Assembly: GCA_964432485.1 (NCBI GenBank)
Contig: CAYSNP010000004.1
Span: 1-64,000 of the forward strand
Reading direction: 5' to 3'
Length of the DNA: 64,000 bases
From: CAYSNP01 sp964432485
GTDB taxonomy: Bacteria > Bacillota > Clostridia > Christensenellales > DTU072
Part shown: piece after piece, positions 36,124-44,180 of the stretch
Layout of the letters: every line of letters starts with the position of its first letter
Numbering within the stretch: position 1 is the stretch's first letter
Program-made: the position numbers and the translations under genes
Notes under the pieces: model-generated
Told to the model about the DNA's origin: nothing
What the model saw: the letters and a program-made list of their open reading frames with translations, nothing else
Database searches by the model: none

Positions 36124-37932
36124 ATGGTTTTATACAATTCCTTTGACCCTAACTATAAGCAACCTTTTGGAGCATTGGAGTGCGGAGGTAATCTTAGCAT
36201 TACTTTTCCTGTGCACCATAGCATAAGGGCGCAAGCTGTTTACATTGTTATACGTGGGGAGCAAGCGCTGCGTTTGCCGCTGCTTAAAGTAAAAAGCCAA
36301 AAGGATTATGATTTTTTCCATATTAGCTTTACTTTGGATAAAGAAGGGCTGTATTTTTATAGATTTGAAATTGATTTTAAGGAAGGTATCCGCTTTGTCG
36401 GCAGGGGCGAAAGGGGCAAGGCAAAGATAGGCGATTGGCTGCCCGAGTGGCAGCAAGCAGTATATAAACAAGGTTTTGCCACTCCTGATTTTATCAAAGG
36501 CGGTATTGTATACCATATTTTTGTAGATAGGTTTGCACGCACAGAGGGTGCTGCTTTTTGCAAGCAAGGGGTTTTTAAGTGCTGGAACGAGGATGTTAGC
36601 ACCAGCGACAGAGACGGAAAATATCGTGCTAATGACTTTTATGGCGGCAACCTTAAAGGCATTATAGGCAAACTAGACTACCTTGCCAGCCTTAATGTTA
36701 GCCTTATCTACCTTTCTCCTATCTTCAAAGCATATAGCAATCACCGCTATGATACCGGAGATTACTTTACAATTGATGAGCTGATAGGCTCTGAGCAAGA
36801 CTTTAGCGAGCTGATAGCGCAAGCAAAGCAGTACGGAATTGGCATTATGTTAGACGGGGTGTTTAACCATACGGGCTCTGACAGCATTTACTTTAATAAA
36901 TATGGCAATTATGACAGCATAGGCGCTTGGCAAGGCAAACAAAGCCCGTATTACAATTGGTATACTTTTTTAGACGAGAAAAAGGGCTACCTTTCTTGGT
37001 GGGGAATAAAAAATGTGCCTTCCATAAGGCGGGATGCGCTAGGTTTTCAAGAAATGATTGCAGGCAGTGCGGGCGTGCTGGAAAAATGGACGAGTTTTGG
37101 AGTTGCAGGATGGCGATTGGATGTGGCTGACGAGCTAAGTTTGGATTTTATTAAAAAGATAAGAGACAAGCTAAAGAGCCTTAATCAGCAAACATTGTTA
37201 CTTGGTGAAGTTTGGGAGGATGCCAGCAATAAAATAAGCTATGGAGAGCAAAGGCAGTATTTTAACGGTAACTTGCTGGACGGGGTAATGAATTATCCTT
37301 TTAGGGAATTAATCTTGCAGCTTATTAAAGATAAGGATATAGGTAAGTTTATAGAGGGCGTAGAAGCAATAATAGAGAATTATCCCAAACAGGCACTGGA
37401 TACTTGCCTAGTAATGCTCTCTTCACACGATACCGTCAGAGCTATTAACGAGCTATCCGGCGCAAGTTGCACAGGGCTTTCAAAAAGAGAAAAAAAGCTG
37501 CGCAATCTTACTCTCACCGAGTACAGCAAAGGCAAAAAAAGACTAAAGCTGGCGAGCTTTTTGCAATATTTTCTGCCGGGAGTCCCCTCTATTTACTATG
37601 GGGATGAAGTTGGAATGCAGGGGTGGGATGACCCGATTAACAGGCGTCCTTTTACAGCAAACCCTGATAAGGAGCTGCTTGCTCATTACATAGAGCTAGG
37701 TAAGTTAAGGGCAAAATACAAGCCTCACTTTACCTCGCTCATAAAGCTAACATCAAAAAAGGGCTGCTTATTCTTACAGCGGGGCGGGCTTACGGGTATA
37801 GTTAATTTAAGCGGGGCTACTTTGTCCTTGCAAGAGTTGCTTAGCACAAATAATATAACAGATGAGCTGACAGGTAAAGTAATTGCATTGCTTGATGATA
37901 TGCAATTTACAGTACTAAAGAATATTTTCTAA
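36124..37932 (+). CDS. GH13 alpha-amylase/neopullulanase-type glucanohydrolase
   Basis: A 602-residue cytoplasmic enzyme (no signal). An N-terminal E-set/starch-binding-like domain of about 110 residues precedes the GH13 barrel: VYHIFVDRFA, region I DGVFNH, region II GWRLDVADEL (nucleophile Asp), region III LLGEVWEDAS (acid Glu), region IV MLSSHDTVR. The layout is that of neopullulanase, cyclomaltodextrinase or maltogenic amylase. Its likely role is trimming branched maltodextrins in glycogen turnover. There is no ribosome site in the one-base gap, so translation probably depends on glgP. Confidence 0.88.
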   Translation: MVLYNSFDPNYKQPFGALECGGNLSITFPVHHSIRAQAVYIVIRGEQALRLPLLKVKSQKDYDFFHISFTLDKEGLYFYRFEIDFKEGIRFVGRGERGKAKIGDWLPEWQQAVYKQGFATPDFIKGGIVYHIFVDRFARTEGAAFCKQGVFKCWNEDVSTSDRDGKYRANDFYGGNLKGIIGKLDYLASLNVSLIYLSPIFKAYSNHRYDTGDYFTIDELIGSEQDFSELIAQAKQYGIGIMLDGVFNHTGSDSIYFNKYGNYDSIGAWQGKQSPYYNWYTFLDEKKGYLSWWGIKNVPSIRRDALGFQEMIAGSAGVLEKWTSFGVAGWRLDVADELSLDFIKKIRDKLKSLNQQTLLLGEVWEDASNKISYGEQRQYFNGNLLDGVMNYPFRELILQLIKDKDIGKFIEGVEAIIENYPKQALDTCLVMLSSHDTVRAINELSGASCTGLSKREKKLRNLTLTEYSKGKKRLKLASFLQYFLPGVPSIYYGDEVGMQGWDDPINRRPFTANPDKELLAHYIELGKLRAKYKPHFTSLIKLTSKKGCLFLQRGGLTGIVNLSGATLSLQELLSTNNITDELTGKVIALLDDMQFTVLKNIF

Positions 37933-37934
37933 TA

Positions 37935-37963
37935 TTGCTTTTTTGCTAGCTTTCTATTATAAT
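37935..37963 (+). promoter_or_regulatory. Internal promoter before malQ
   Basis: TTGCTT (37935-37940), a 17-bp spacer and TATAAT (37958-37963) in the 49-base gap before malQ. It would let malQ and the phosphopantetheinyl transferase be made apart from the glycogen operon. Confidence 0.6.
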
Positions 37964-37981
37964 ATGATAAAGAGGTTAATT

Positions 37982-39496
37982 ATGGAAAATAGGACTAGCG
38001 GCATTTTGCTTAACATTGCCAGTATGCCCGGCAATTTTGCAATTGGCGATTTTTCTTGTAATGTGCTGGAAATAATAGACGATTTTGCTATTATGGGATT
38101 TCATTGGTTGCAGACTTTACCTATTACCGCAATAGGAGAAGGCAATTCGCCTTACTCATCTAGTAGCGCTTATGCGCTAAATTATCTTTACCTTGACCCT
38201 TATAGTTTGCCCGAAAGATTTGTTACAAAAGAAGAAATAGCTCCTTATGTTTATAGAGGAGAGCCTTATTTAGTCGATTACGATTACGCCCGAAAAGTTA
38301 AAAAAGAAATTCTTAAAATAGCATACTCCCGCATTAACGAATTGGATAGAGAAGCAGTTAGCAGTTTTGTTAAAGCGCAGGAATATTGGATTAGCGACTA
38401 TGCTCTTTATATGGCGCTAAAGGAAGCGCATAACGGTAAGGCTTGGTACGAGTGGGAAGAAAAGTATAAGTTTAGGTATCCAAATGCCTTGAAAGAGGCA
38501 GCCGAAACCTATAAAGAGCAAATTTACTTTTATTATTTTGAGCAGTTTATTTTACGCACCCAATGGGAGGTGCTTAAAAAACATGCAGATAGCAGAGGCT
38601 TTGGATTCTTTGGGGATATGCCCATTTATGTGTCTTATGACAGTGTAGATGTATGGGCTAATCGCCAACTTTTTCAATTGGACGAGCAGCTAGTACAAAA
38701 AGCGCAAGCAGGAGTGCCGCCCGATTACTTTAGTGACAACGGGCAGTTGTGGGGCAATCCATTATACGATTACGAGGTTATGCGCAAAGATAACTACCAA
38801 TGGCTTACCAATAGGATTGCTTACAACCTTTCATTATACCATTTGCTGCGTATAGACCATTTTAGAGGTTTTTATGAGTATTGGTCTGTGGATAAAGATG
38901 CCACCAGCGCGCAAGAGGGCTTATGGCAAAAAGGACCGGGGCTAGAGATTTGGGATGCGTTGCGCAAGATAGTCCCCAATCCTGCCATTGTGGCAGAGGA
39001 CTTAGGTATCATCAATGATAAGGTAAAAAAGTATCTGGAAAAAACAGGATTCTTTGGTATGAGGGTAATGCAATTTGGGTTTGACGGAAAAAGCGACAAT
39101 CCGCATTTGCCTCATAATTATGCAGAGAATTGCGTTGCCTATACAGCCACGCATGACAACAATACCACTTTGGGTTGGCTTTTTGAGCTAAGCAACGAAA
39201 GCAGAGAGTATGTGCTCAATTATATTGGCTACGAAGGCAATCCTTTTATAGAAGGGCAAGGCTACTCCAGCGCAGTAAAATCATTTGTTCGTACAGTGCT
39301 TGCTTCCAAAGCAGACCTGGCAATTGTGCCTATTCAAGATATTTGTGGATTTGGAGCAGATACTAGACTTAATGTGCCCGGAGTAGCTGAGGGCAATTGG
39401 CGTTACCGCCTTACGCTTTCGGCATTGTCAGAAATAGATAGGGTGTTTTATTCTACCCTAAACCGCATTTATGGGAGGAACAATAAGACCTTTTAA
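37982..39496 (+). CDS. malQ: 4-alpha-glucanotransferase (amylomaltase)
   Basis: A 504-residue GH77 enzyme that transfers maltosyl units between alpha-1,4-glucans. Motifs: SGILLNIASMPGNFAIGDF at the N-terminus, SPYSSSSAYALN, QTLWGNPLY-like block (GQLWGNPLYDYEVM), nucleophile region LLRIDHFRGF, acid region VAEDLG and YTATHDNNTTLGW. Start ATG 37982 follows AGAGG; the longer open frame to 37943 covers the promoter and is rejected. The gene overlaps the region upstream of the next one. Confidence 0.93.
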   Translation: MENRTSGILLNIASMPGNFAIGDFSCNVLEIIDDFAIMGFHWLQTLPITAIGEGNSPYSSSSAYALNYLYLDPYSLPERFVTKEEIAPYVYRGEPYLVDYDYARKVKKEILKIAYSRINELDREAVSSFVKAQEYWISDYALYMALKEAHNGKAWYEWEEKYKFRYPNALKEAAETYKEQIYFYYFEQFILRTQWEVLKKHADSRGFGFFGDMPIYVSYDSVDVWANRQLFQLDEQLVQKAQAGVPPDYFSDNGQLWGNPLYDYEVMRKDNYQWLTNRIAYNLSLYHLLRIDHFRGFYEYWSVDKDATSAQEGLWQKGPGLEIWDALRKIVPNPAIVAEDLGIINDKVKKYLEKTGFFGMRVMQFGFDGKSDNPHLPHNYAENCVAYTATHDNNTTLGWLFELSNESREYVLNYIGYEGNPFIEGQGYSSAVKSFVRTVLASKADLAIVPIQDICGFGADTRLNVPGVAEGNWRYRLTLSALSEIDRVFYSTLNRIYGRNNKTF

Positions 39497-39497
39497 A

Positions 39498-39992
39498 ATG
39501 GAAATATTTTATACCTTTAGCAAGGTAAATAGTGCAGAGTTTGCCTTGCAAGCATTAGAAAAATACTGTACTCAAAAGAAAATTGCTACCCCTGCCAATA
39601 TCCGCTTGCTGCAAAGCAAGGGGGGCAAGCCTTTTGCCAACATTTCAGGTGTGCATTTTAGCCTTACGCATACAAAAGGGCTTACGCTTATAGCTACCGC
39701 CGACAGAGAGTTAGGGATAGATGCGGAAAATATCAGAGAGGTGGATTACCGCCCTATACTAAAAAAATACGGTGTTAAGACAGGGGTAAAAGACAGCAGT
39801 GATTTTTTGTGGTGGTGGACAAAAAAAGAGGCTCAAGCAAAGCTACTGGATATTCCTCTTGCAAATAGCTTGCGTCTTAGCGACCCGCTGGCTAACTTTA
39901 TTGCTATTAAGGAAATAGAGGGATTTATTATTACCTTAGCGTACTATGGTATGCCAGAAGTCTTTTCTTTAGAGGAAATGCCCCCTATATAA
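39498..39992 (+). CDS. 4'-phosphopantetheinyl transferase (Sfp/HetI type), short
   Basis: A small (about 164-residue) enzyme that moves the phosphopantetheine arm of CoA onto carrier proteins. Motifs: VHFSLTHTKG (P1/P2-like), GIDAENIRE with the Mg-binding Asp/Glu, and FLWWWTKKEAQAKL (WxxKEA). It is shorter than Sfp and lacks part of the N-terminal half. The start is uncertain: ATG 39498 gives MEIFYTFS but its GGGAGG site is 17 bases away, whereas ATG 39471 sits inside malQ. It is the only possible acyl- or peptidyl-carrier gene in this window, so its substrate is elsewhere. Confidence 0.78.
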   Translation: MEIFYTFSKVNSAEFALQALEKYCTQKKIATPANIRLLQSKGGKPFANISGVHFSLTHTKGLTLIATADRELGIDAENIREVDYRPILKKYGVKTGVKDSSDFLWWWTKKEAQAKLLDIPLANSLRLSDPLANFIAIKEIEGFIITLAYYGMPEVFSLEEMPPI

Positions 39993-40091
39993 CAGTTTAA
40001 GTAGTTTATGAACAAAAAAAACAGTATTCCTCTATGCAAAAGAGATTTTATATATTATAATAATTACATTAAAGTATAGGAGCAAAAAGAA

Positions 40092-41096
40092 ATGAAAAAA
40101 ATCATTGTGCTTATGCTGTGTATCGTTGCTCTTTCTTCCAGCATTTTTTTGCTTGCAAGTTGCAATGAAAAACAGCTTTTGATTGTATATCTTGGCGATT
40201 CTATTGCTGAAGCTCTAGCAGGGCCTTCCCCTTTATCAGAGCGTGAAAGATATGGTTACTATGGCATGCTTGGTATCCGCAACAATTATATTTACCGCAA
40301 CCGAGCTGTTTCAGGGAGCCGCACCTTTGACTTGCTAGCTTATGTTAAGTGCGAGGATGAGGATGCAAAAATCACTCAAACCTTGCTTAAACAAGCAGAT
40401 ATTATACATATTTCCATTCTAGGCAACGACTTGCTTTTTGCAGATATTGGGGAGCTGCTTACTACCGCCTTAGAAAATGATTTTTCCGGCATTGATGCAC
40501 TGGTTGCAATTGCGGCTAATGCGGTAGGCGAAACTATTGCTACTTTGCGCACATACAATCCCAATGCTACTTTAATTTTTCAAAATGTTTACAATCCAAT
40601 TCATCCTGCATCTATGCTGCTTGTAGATGAAATAAAGGACAAAATGGATGCTGCCGGTATCCCGGTAGAAGAATATAGAGAAAAAGGCGAAATAATACTA
40701 AGCAGATTAAATAATGTATTAGTTGATTATAGCACAGCTCACCCCGGAGAAATCTATATAGCCGACGCTCATAAAGAGTTTAATAGGATTTTTGACCAAT
40801 CGTCTGAAAAAGGCATTAAGCTGCAATGCAGTGACGGGGTGCACCCTTCCAGCTATGGGCATGCGGTGCTTGCAGATTTAACTCAAGGTATACTTGAGGA
40901 GCTTGGACTGGCTAAAAAATCTGCCGCTTTGAAAAATTATAAGAAACTAAGACTGGAACAGCTAGAAAGGATGTATTCGAGCACTACAGTTAATATTAAG
41001 GAAACTAAAGCAAATATTAGAAAAGCAAAAAGTTGCTCTGAAGTTACAGAAGCATATTTTGACGCTACCCTTGGGGTTGTCCCTAAATACTTTTAA
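40092..41096 (+). CDS. SGNH/GDSL hydrolase lipoprotein
   Basis: A 334-residue lipoprotein (lipobox LASC, Cys24) with a clear GDSL hydrolase domain: VYLGDSIAE (Ser37), the GSRT block, ILGND (Asn) and DGVHPSSYGH (Asp248, His251). It belongs to the lipase/acylhydrolase or acetyl-esterase class and acts outside the membrane. The C-terminal 60 residues are Lys-rich and helical. A TATAAT at 40056-40061 may be its -10, with no clear -35. AGGAGC lies 12 bases before the start. It is followed by another lipoprotein after 11 bases. Confidence 0.87.
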   Translation: MKKIIVLMLCIVALSSSIFLLASCNEKQLLIVYLGDSIAEALAGPSPLSERERYGYYGMLGIRNNYIYRNRAVSGSRTFDLLAYVKCEDEDAKITQTLLKQADIIHISILGNDLLFADIGELLTTALENDFSGIDALVAIAANAVGETIATLRTYNPNATLIFQNVYNPIHPASMLLVDEIKDKMDAAGIPVEEYREKGEIILSRLNNVLVDYSTAHPGEIYIADAHKEFNRIFDQSSEKGIKLQCSDGVHPSSYGHAVLADLTQGILEELGLAKKSAALKNYKKLRLEQLERMYSSTTVNIKETKANIRKAKSCSEVTEAYFDATLGVVPKYF

Positions 41097-41107
41097 GGAG
41101 AGGAAGG

Positions 41108-41821
41108 ATGAAAAAAAGTTATAAGATATTTTTAGTTATATTTACTATCGTTTTTGTATTTGCTGCCGTTTTCTCTCTTTCCGCTTGCGTGGAAAAGCCT
41201 TGGCTAATGGAAAAAAGTACAATGTTTTACTTGGATATGACCCTTGAAAGTAAAATAATGGGGATTCCTTTTCTTTTTGCTATAGATACCGATAAAAGCG
41301 GAGTGCTGCTTAGGCGTGACGGTACAGTAAGAGTCACCCTAATAACAAATAGCTTGGTATCGACCTTAATATCCTTGCTTCCTGACCTTAGTAGCCTGCA
41401 AATTGACGATGCCACCAGGACTCTTATTGATACTTTAGCAGCGGACTATTTCCCCGGATTTTCGCTTGATGACCCCATTAATTCCTTAGAACTGGTTGAA
41501 AAGGGAGTAAATCTAAAACTGGTAGGTTTAGATGACCCTGATTTTCGGCAAGCACTTATACACTTTGGTGAAACGGGTGCTTTGCCTCAAAACTTTTCGA
41601 TTCCAAAAGGCTTTGGGATAGAGTTCAACAGCAAGTATTATCTTAGCAAAGTGCAAGCGCAAGATGGCACAGAATATATAGCTGTTAATATTGGCAAGCA
41701 TAGCAAGGGCGGCGAAGGCCCAATATTGCTTACTCTTCTTGAAAACGAGGAAGGCATAAAAGAAGTTACCTTTAGATTCGGAGTATTAGATCTATATTTA
41801 AGAGCTGTAGAAAGAGTATAA
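41108..41821 (+). CDS. Lipoprotein of unknown function
   Basis: A 237-residue lipoprotein (lipobox LSAC at about 24-27). The mature part is a mix of alternating hydrophobic strands and acidic turns; I recognise no domain and no catalytic motif. It is preceded by AAGGAGAGGAAGG and very likely co-transcribed with the SGNH lipoprotein, so it may assist that enzyme at the membrane. A strong terminator follows. Confidence 0.7.
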   Translation: MKKSYKIFLVIFTIVFVFAAVFSLSACVEKPWLMEKSTMFYLDMTLESKIMGIPFLFAIDTDKSGVLLRRDGTVRVTLITNSLVSTLISLLPDLSSLQIDDATRTLIDTLAADYFPGFSLDDPINSLELVEKGVNLKLVGLDDPDFRQALIHFGETGALPQNFSIPKGFGIEFNSKYYLSKVQAQDGTEYIAVNIGKHSKGGEGPILLTLLENEEGIKEVTFRFGVLDLYLRAVERV

Positions 41822-41841
41822 AGCTAGCATTTACAAGAAGG

Positions 41842-41872
41842 CTGCCAAGCTGTCGTATTGGCAGTTTCTTTT
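41842..41872 (+). terminator. Terminator after the lipoprotein pair
   Basis: Perfect 7-bp stem CTGCCAA/TTGGCAG (41842-41848 with 41858-41864), a 9-base loop, then TTTCTTTT. The gene converging from the right ends inside the T tract. Confidence 0.8.
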
Positions 41873-43190
41873 AGCTTATAAAGCCATTTATTTTTTCAAT
41901 CCATTCTGCTACAGCGTTAGCTTTATAGCTTTGCGGAATATCAAGGATAGCTTGTTTTGCCGCTTTTGACTTGCCTACCACGCTTTTTATCTTTAGCAAG
42001 AGTAACGGTTTGCGCCAGCCTTTTTTAAGTTTTTCAAATATTGCTTTTTTATCCAGCACTATCTCTTGTCCATGCGCTCCCGCCCCCAGCTCTTTTGCGC
42101 CCAGGATACCATTGTTAAATAAAAAGTTCAGTTCTTTTTCAGTTATTCCCAGCAAAAAGTTCTTTAATACGCAAATGCCAATCATTTTGCTTGCAACTGC
42201 AGTAAAATATTCAACTTGATAGTCCCAAATATTGTCTATAGTCCATTCCTTTCCCTGTTTGTCAGCTTTAAGTAAGGTATCTGCAAGCATTTTTCCTGCC
42301 AAAATGGAGTTAGTAATACCGGAGCCGTTAATAGGGATAGGCATAGATGCGGCATCTCCTGTAAGGGCAAAGCTGTCTCCCACTATAAGCGGCAAAGTGG
42401 ATTTTAGAGGTATATCTCCCGCATATCCCCCTCGTTTTAGCTCATAGCCGATAGAGGGTTGCGCTTGGCGAAGTTTTTCAAGCACAGCATCCAGCCTTTG
42501 TTTGTCAAGAGGTTGCACAGCTCCAACTATAATATCCGCCATCCCTTCATTGACCTTATACCACGCCAGCCCTTTTATACCTTCAAACATAAAATAAAAG
42601 TTAAATCTATCTGCATTGACGATTTTAGCATTGGGTATTAAATTAAAATATGCTCTATATGCCCAAAAAATATCGCTTGGACCATAATTGCTTACAATAT
42701 TATAGCTTTTCGGCAAGTGCTTAATAAGCGGCGAGTGTATTCCTGTAGCGTCTATAACAAAGTCAGCTAAAATTTCACCGTCTACGGTAACAATGCCCGC
42801 AACTTTATTGGCCGAATCCAAATAAGGGCGTAAAACTTCTTTTTCGAAATACAATATTGCTCCGCTCTTTAAGGCATTATCAATTAAGTATTTGTACAAT
42901 ACTTTTCTGTCAATGCTATACTCTTTTTGGTCTGGACCTGCGTCAATAGATACCGAATTCTTTAAGTTTGGCGGAAAAAAGGTAGAATCAGGCCTGCCCG
43001 TATAGTCTTTTTTGCTAACTTTTATGCCCGCATATTCAAAAGTGGAAGCGGCTATTGTATCATGCCAATCATACCCCAACTCTTCACGCTTTCGTTTTTC
43101 GTATACTTCCACGCTATAGCCTTGAGCTGCCAAATATGCCGCTGCGGTAAGCCCGCCATGCCCTGCGCCTGCAATTACTATTTTTTTCAT
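41871..43190 (-). CDS. FAD-dependent oxidoreductase (geranylgeranyl-reductase-like)
   Basis: A 439-residue flavoprotein. The N-terminal Rossmann motif is GAGHGGLTAAAYLAAQG and ends with an acidic residue (EVYEKRK) for FAD. VIDATG and the second FAD motif LTGDAASMPIPINGSGITNSI (GDA block) are present, as in geranylgeranyl reductase and digeranylgeranylglycerophospholipid reductase-type proteins. It has a long C-terminal helical extension. The substrate is unknown: polyprenyl or quinone reduction and carotenoid-type chemistry are possible. It has its own promoter, a strong AGGAGG-type site (CAAGGAGGCAG) and no partner gene. Confidence 0.8.
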   Translation of the reverse strand: MKKIVIAGAGHGGLTAAAYLAAQGYSVEVYEKRKREELGYDWHDTIAASTFEYAGIKVSKKDYTGRPDSTFFPPNLKNSVSIDAGPDQKEYSIDRKVLYKYLIDNALKSGAILYFEKEVLRPYLDSANKVAGIVTVDGEILADFVIDATGIHSPLIKHLPKSYNIVSNYGPSDIFWAYRAYFNLIPNAKIVNADRFNFYFMFEGIKGLAWYKVNEGMADIIVGAVQPLDKQRLDAVLEKLRQAQPSIGYELKRGGYAGDIPLKSTLPLIVGDSFALTGDAASMPIPINGSGITNSILAGKMLADTLLKADKQGKEWTIDNIWDYQVEYFTAVASKMIGICVLKNFLLGITEKELNFLFNNGILGAKELGAGAHGQEIVLDKKAIFEKLKKGWRKPLLLLKIKSVVGKSKAAKQAILDIPQSYKANAVAEWIEKINGFIS

Positions 43191-43211
43191 AATACTGCCT
43201 CCTTGCCAATT

Positions 43212-43240
43212 AGTATATTATGGGAGGGGAATAATGTCAA
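43212..43240 (-). promoter_or_regulatory. Promoter of the FAD oxidoreductase gene
   Basis: On the minus strand TTGACA (43240-43235), an exact 17-bp spacer and TATACT (43217-43212), 22 bases before the start codon. It also separates this gene from the upstream sugar operon. Confidence 0.85.
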
Positions 43241-43274
43241 GCACCGCCAATTTAGGGCAAAGCTAGTGGCATTT

Positions 43275-44171
43275 TCAATACTTTCTTAAAAACTCCTGCA
43301 CTTGAGTATTGCTAGGGATAGCTGCTGCCGCTCCTTTCTTGGTAGTAGCAAGGGCTGCGGCTGCAGAAGCGTATTGTATAGCTTGCACTACCTCTTTGCC
43401 TTGCGCCAGCCCTGCCGCTAAATATCCGCAATAGGTGTCCCCTGCCGCTGTGGTATCTATTGCTTTTACCTTATAGCTTTTGACAGCGTGTCTATCTTTG
43501 CCCTCAATAAGCATAGAGCCTTGCTCCCCTAATGTGACTATAAGGCGAGCAATGCCTTGCTTTAGCAATGCCTTTACTGCTTTTTCAAAATCAGTACTGC
43601 CGCCAAGGGTAGCCAGTTCGTTTTCATTGGGGATAAGGATATCAGTATAGGAGAGCATATCTAAACATGCAAGATTAGCAGGAGCAGGATTAAGCAAGGT
43701 AAGCAGTCCTTTTTGTTTTGCTTGAGCCAGCCCGTATTTTACTAACTCTAAAGGCACTTCCAACTGCGTTAAAAAAATATCTCCTTCTACAGCTGTCTGC
43801 AATAGGGCGTCTATATCGCTTTTTGCCACTTTGGCATTTGCGCCTGCATTGATAATGATTCTATTGTCCGCATCTACTACTATTATTACAGCAGTGCCCG
43901 AAGAGCCGCTTGTTTGGCGTATATAGTTGCAAGCCACACCTGATTGAGCAAGTGCTGAAAGCATTTGTTCGGCAAAGGTATCAGAGCCTACACAGCCTGC
44001 CATATACACTTGTGCTCCCCCCTTAGCGCAAGCAATAGCCTGATTAGCACCTTTACCGCCGGGGTTTAGCATAAAATCATACCCTATTAGAGTTTCTCCC
44101 TTTTTCGGAAAGCGGTCTGCATTGATAACCACATCCATATTTAAGCTGCCTAACACAAAAATCTTTTTCAT
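43275..44171 (-). CDS. PfkB-family sugar kinase, ribokinase-like
   Basis: A 298-residue kinase with the ribokinase N-terminal signature (FVLGSLNMDVVINADRFPKKGET), GGKGANQAIACAKGGA and the C-terminal anion-hole/catalytic motif DTTAAGDTYCGYLAAGL. These features favour ribokinase or a related pentose kinase, although position makes a hexose or ketose substrate possible. It is the last gene of the ROK-aldolase operon, nine bases after the glucosidase. Confidence 0.85.
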   Translation of the reverse strand: MKKIFVLGSLNMDVVINADRFPKKGETLIGYDFMLNPGGKGANQAIACAKGGAQVYMAGCVGSDTFAEQMLSALAQSGVACNYIRQTSGSSGTAVIIVVDADNRIIINAGANAKVAKSDIDALLQTAVEGDIFLTQLEVPLELVKYGLAQAKQKGLLTLLNPAPANLACLDMLSYTDILIPNENELATLGGSTDFEKAVKALLKQGIARLIVTLGEQGSMLIEGKDRHAVKSYKVKAIDTTAAGDTYCGYLAAGLAQGKEVVQAIQYASAAAALATTKKGAAAAIPSNTQVQEFLRKY

Positions 44172-44180
44172 TTTAGCACC

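Noticed and set aside
36130..36567. 145-codon open frame on the minus strand
   Set aside because: Shadow of the GH13 gene N-terminal region; no ribosome site and low-complexity composition.
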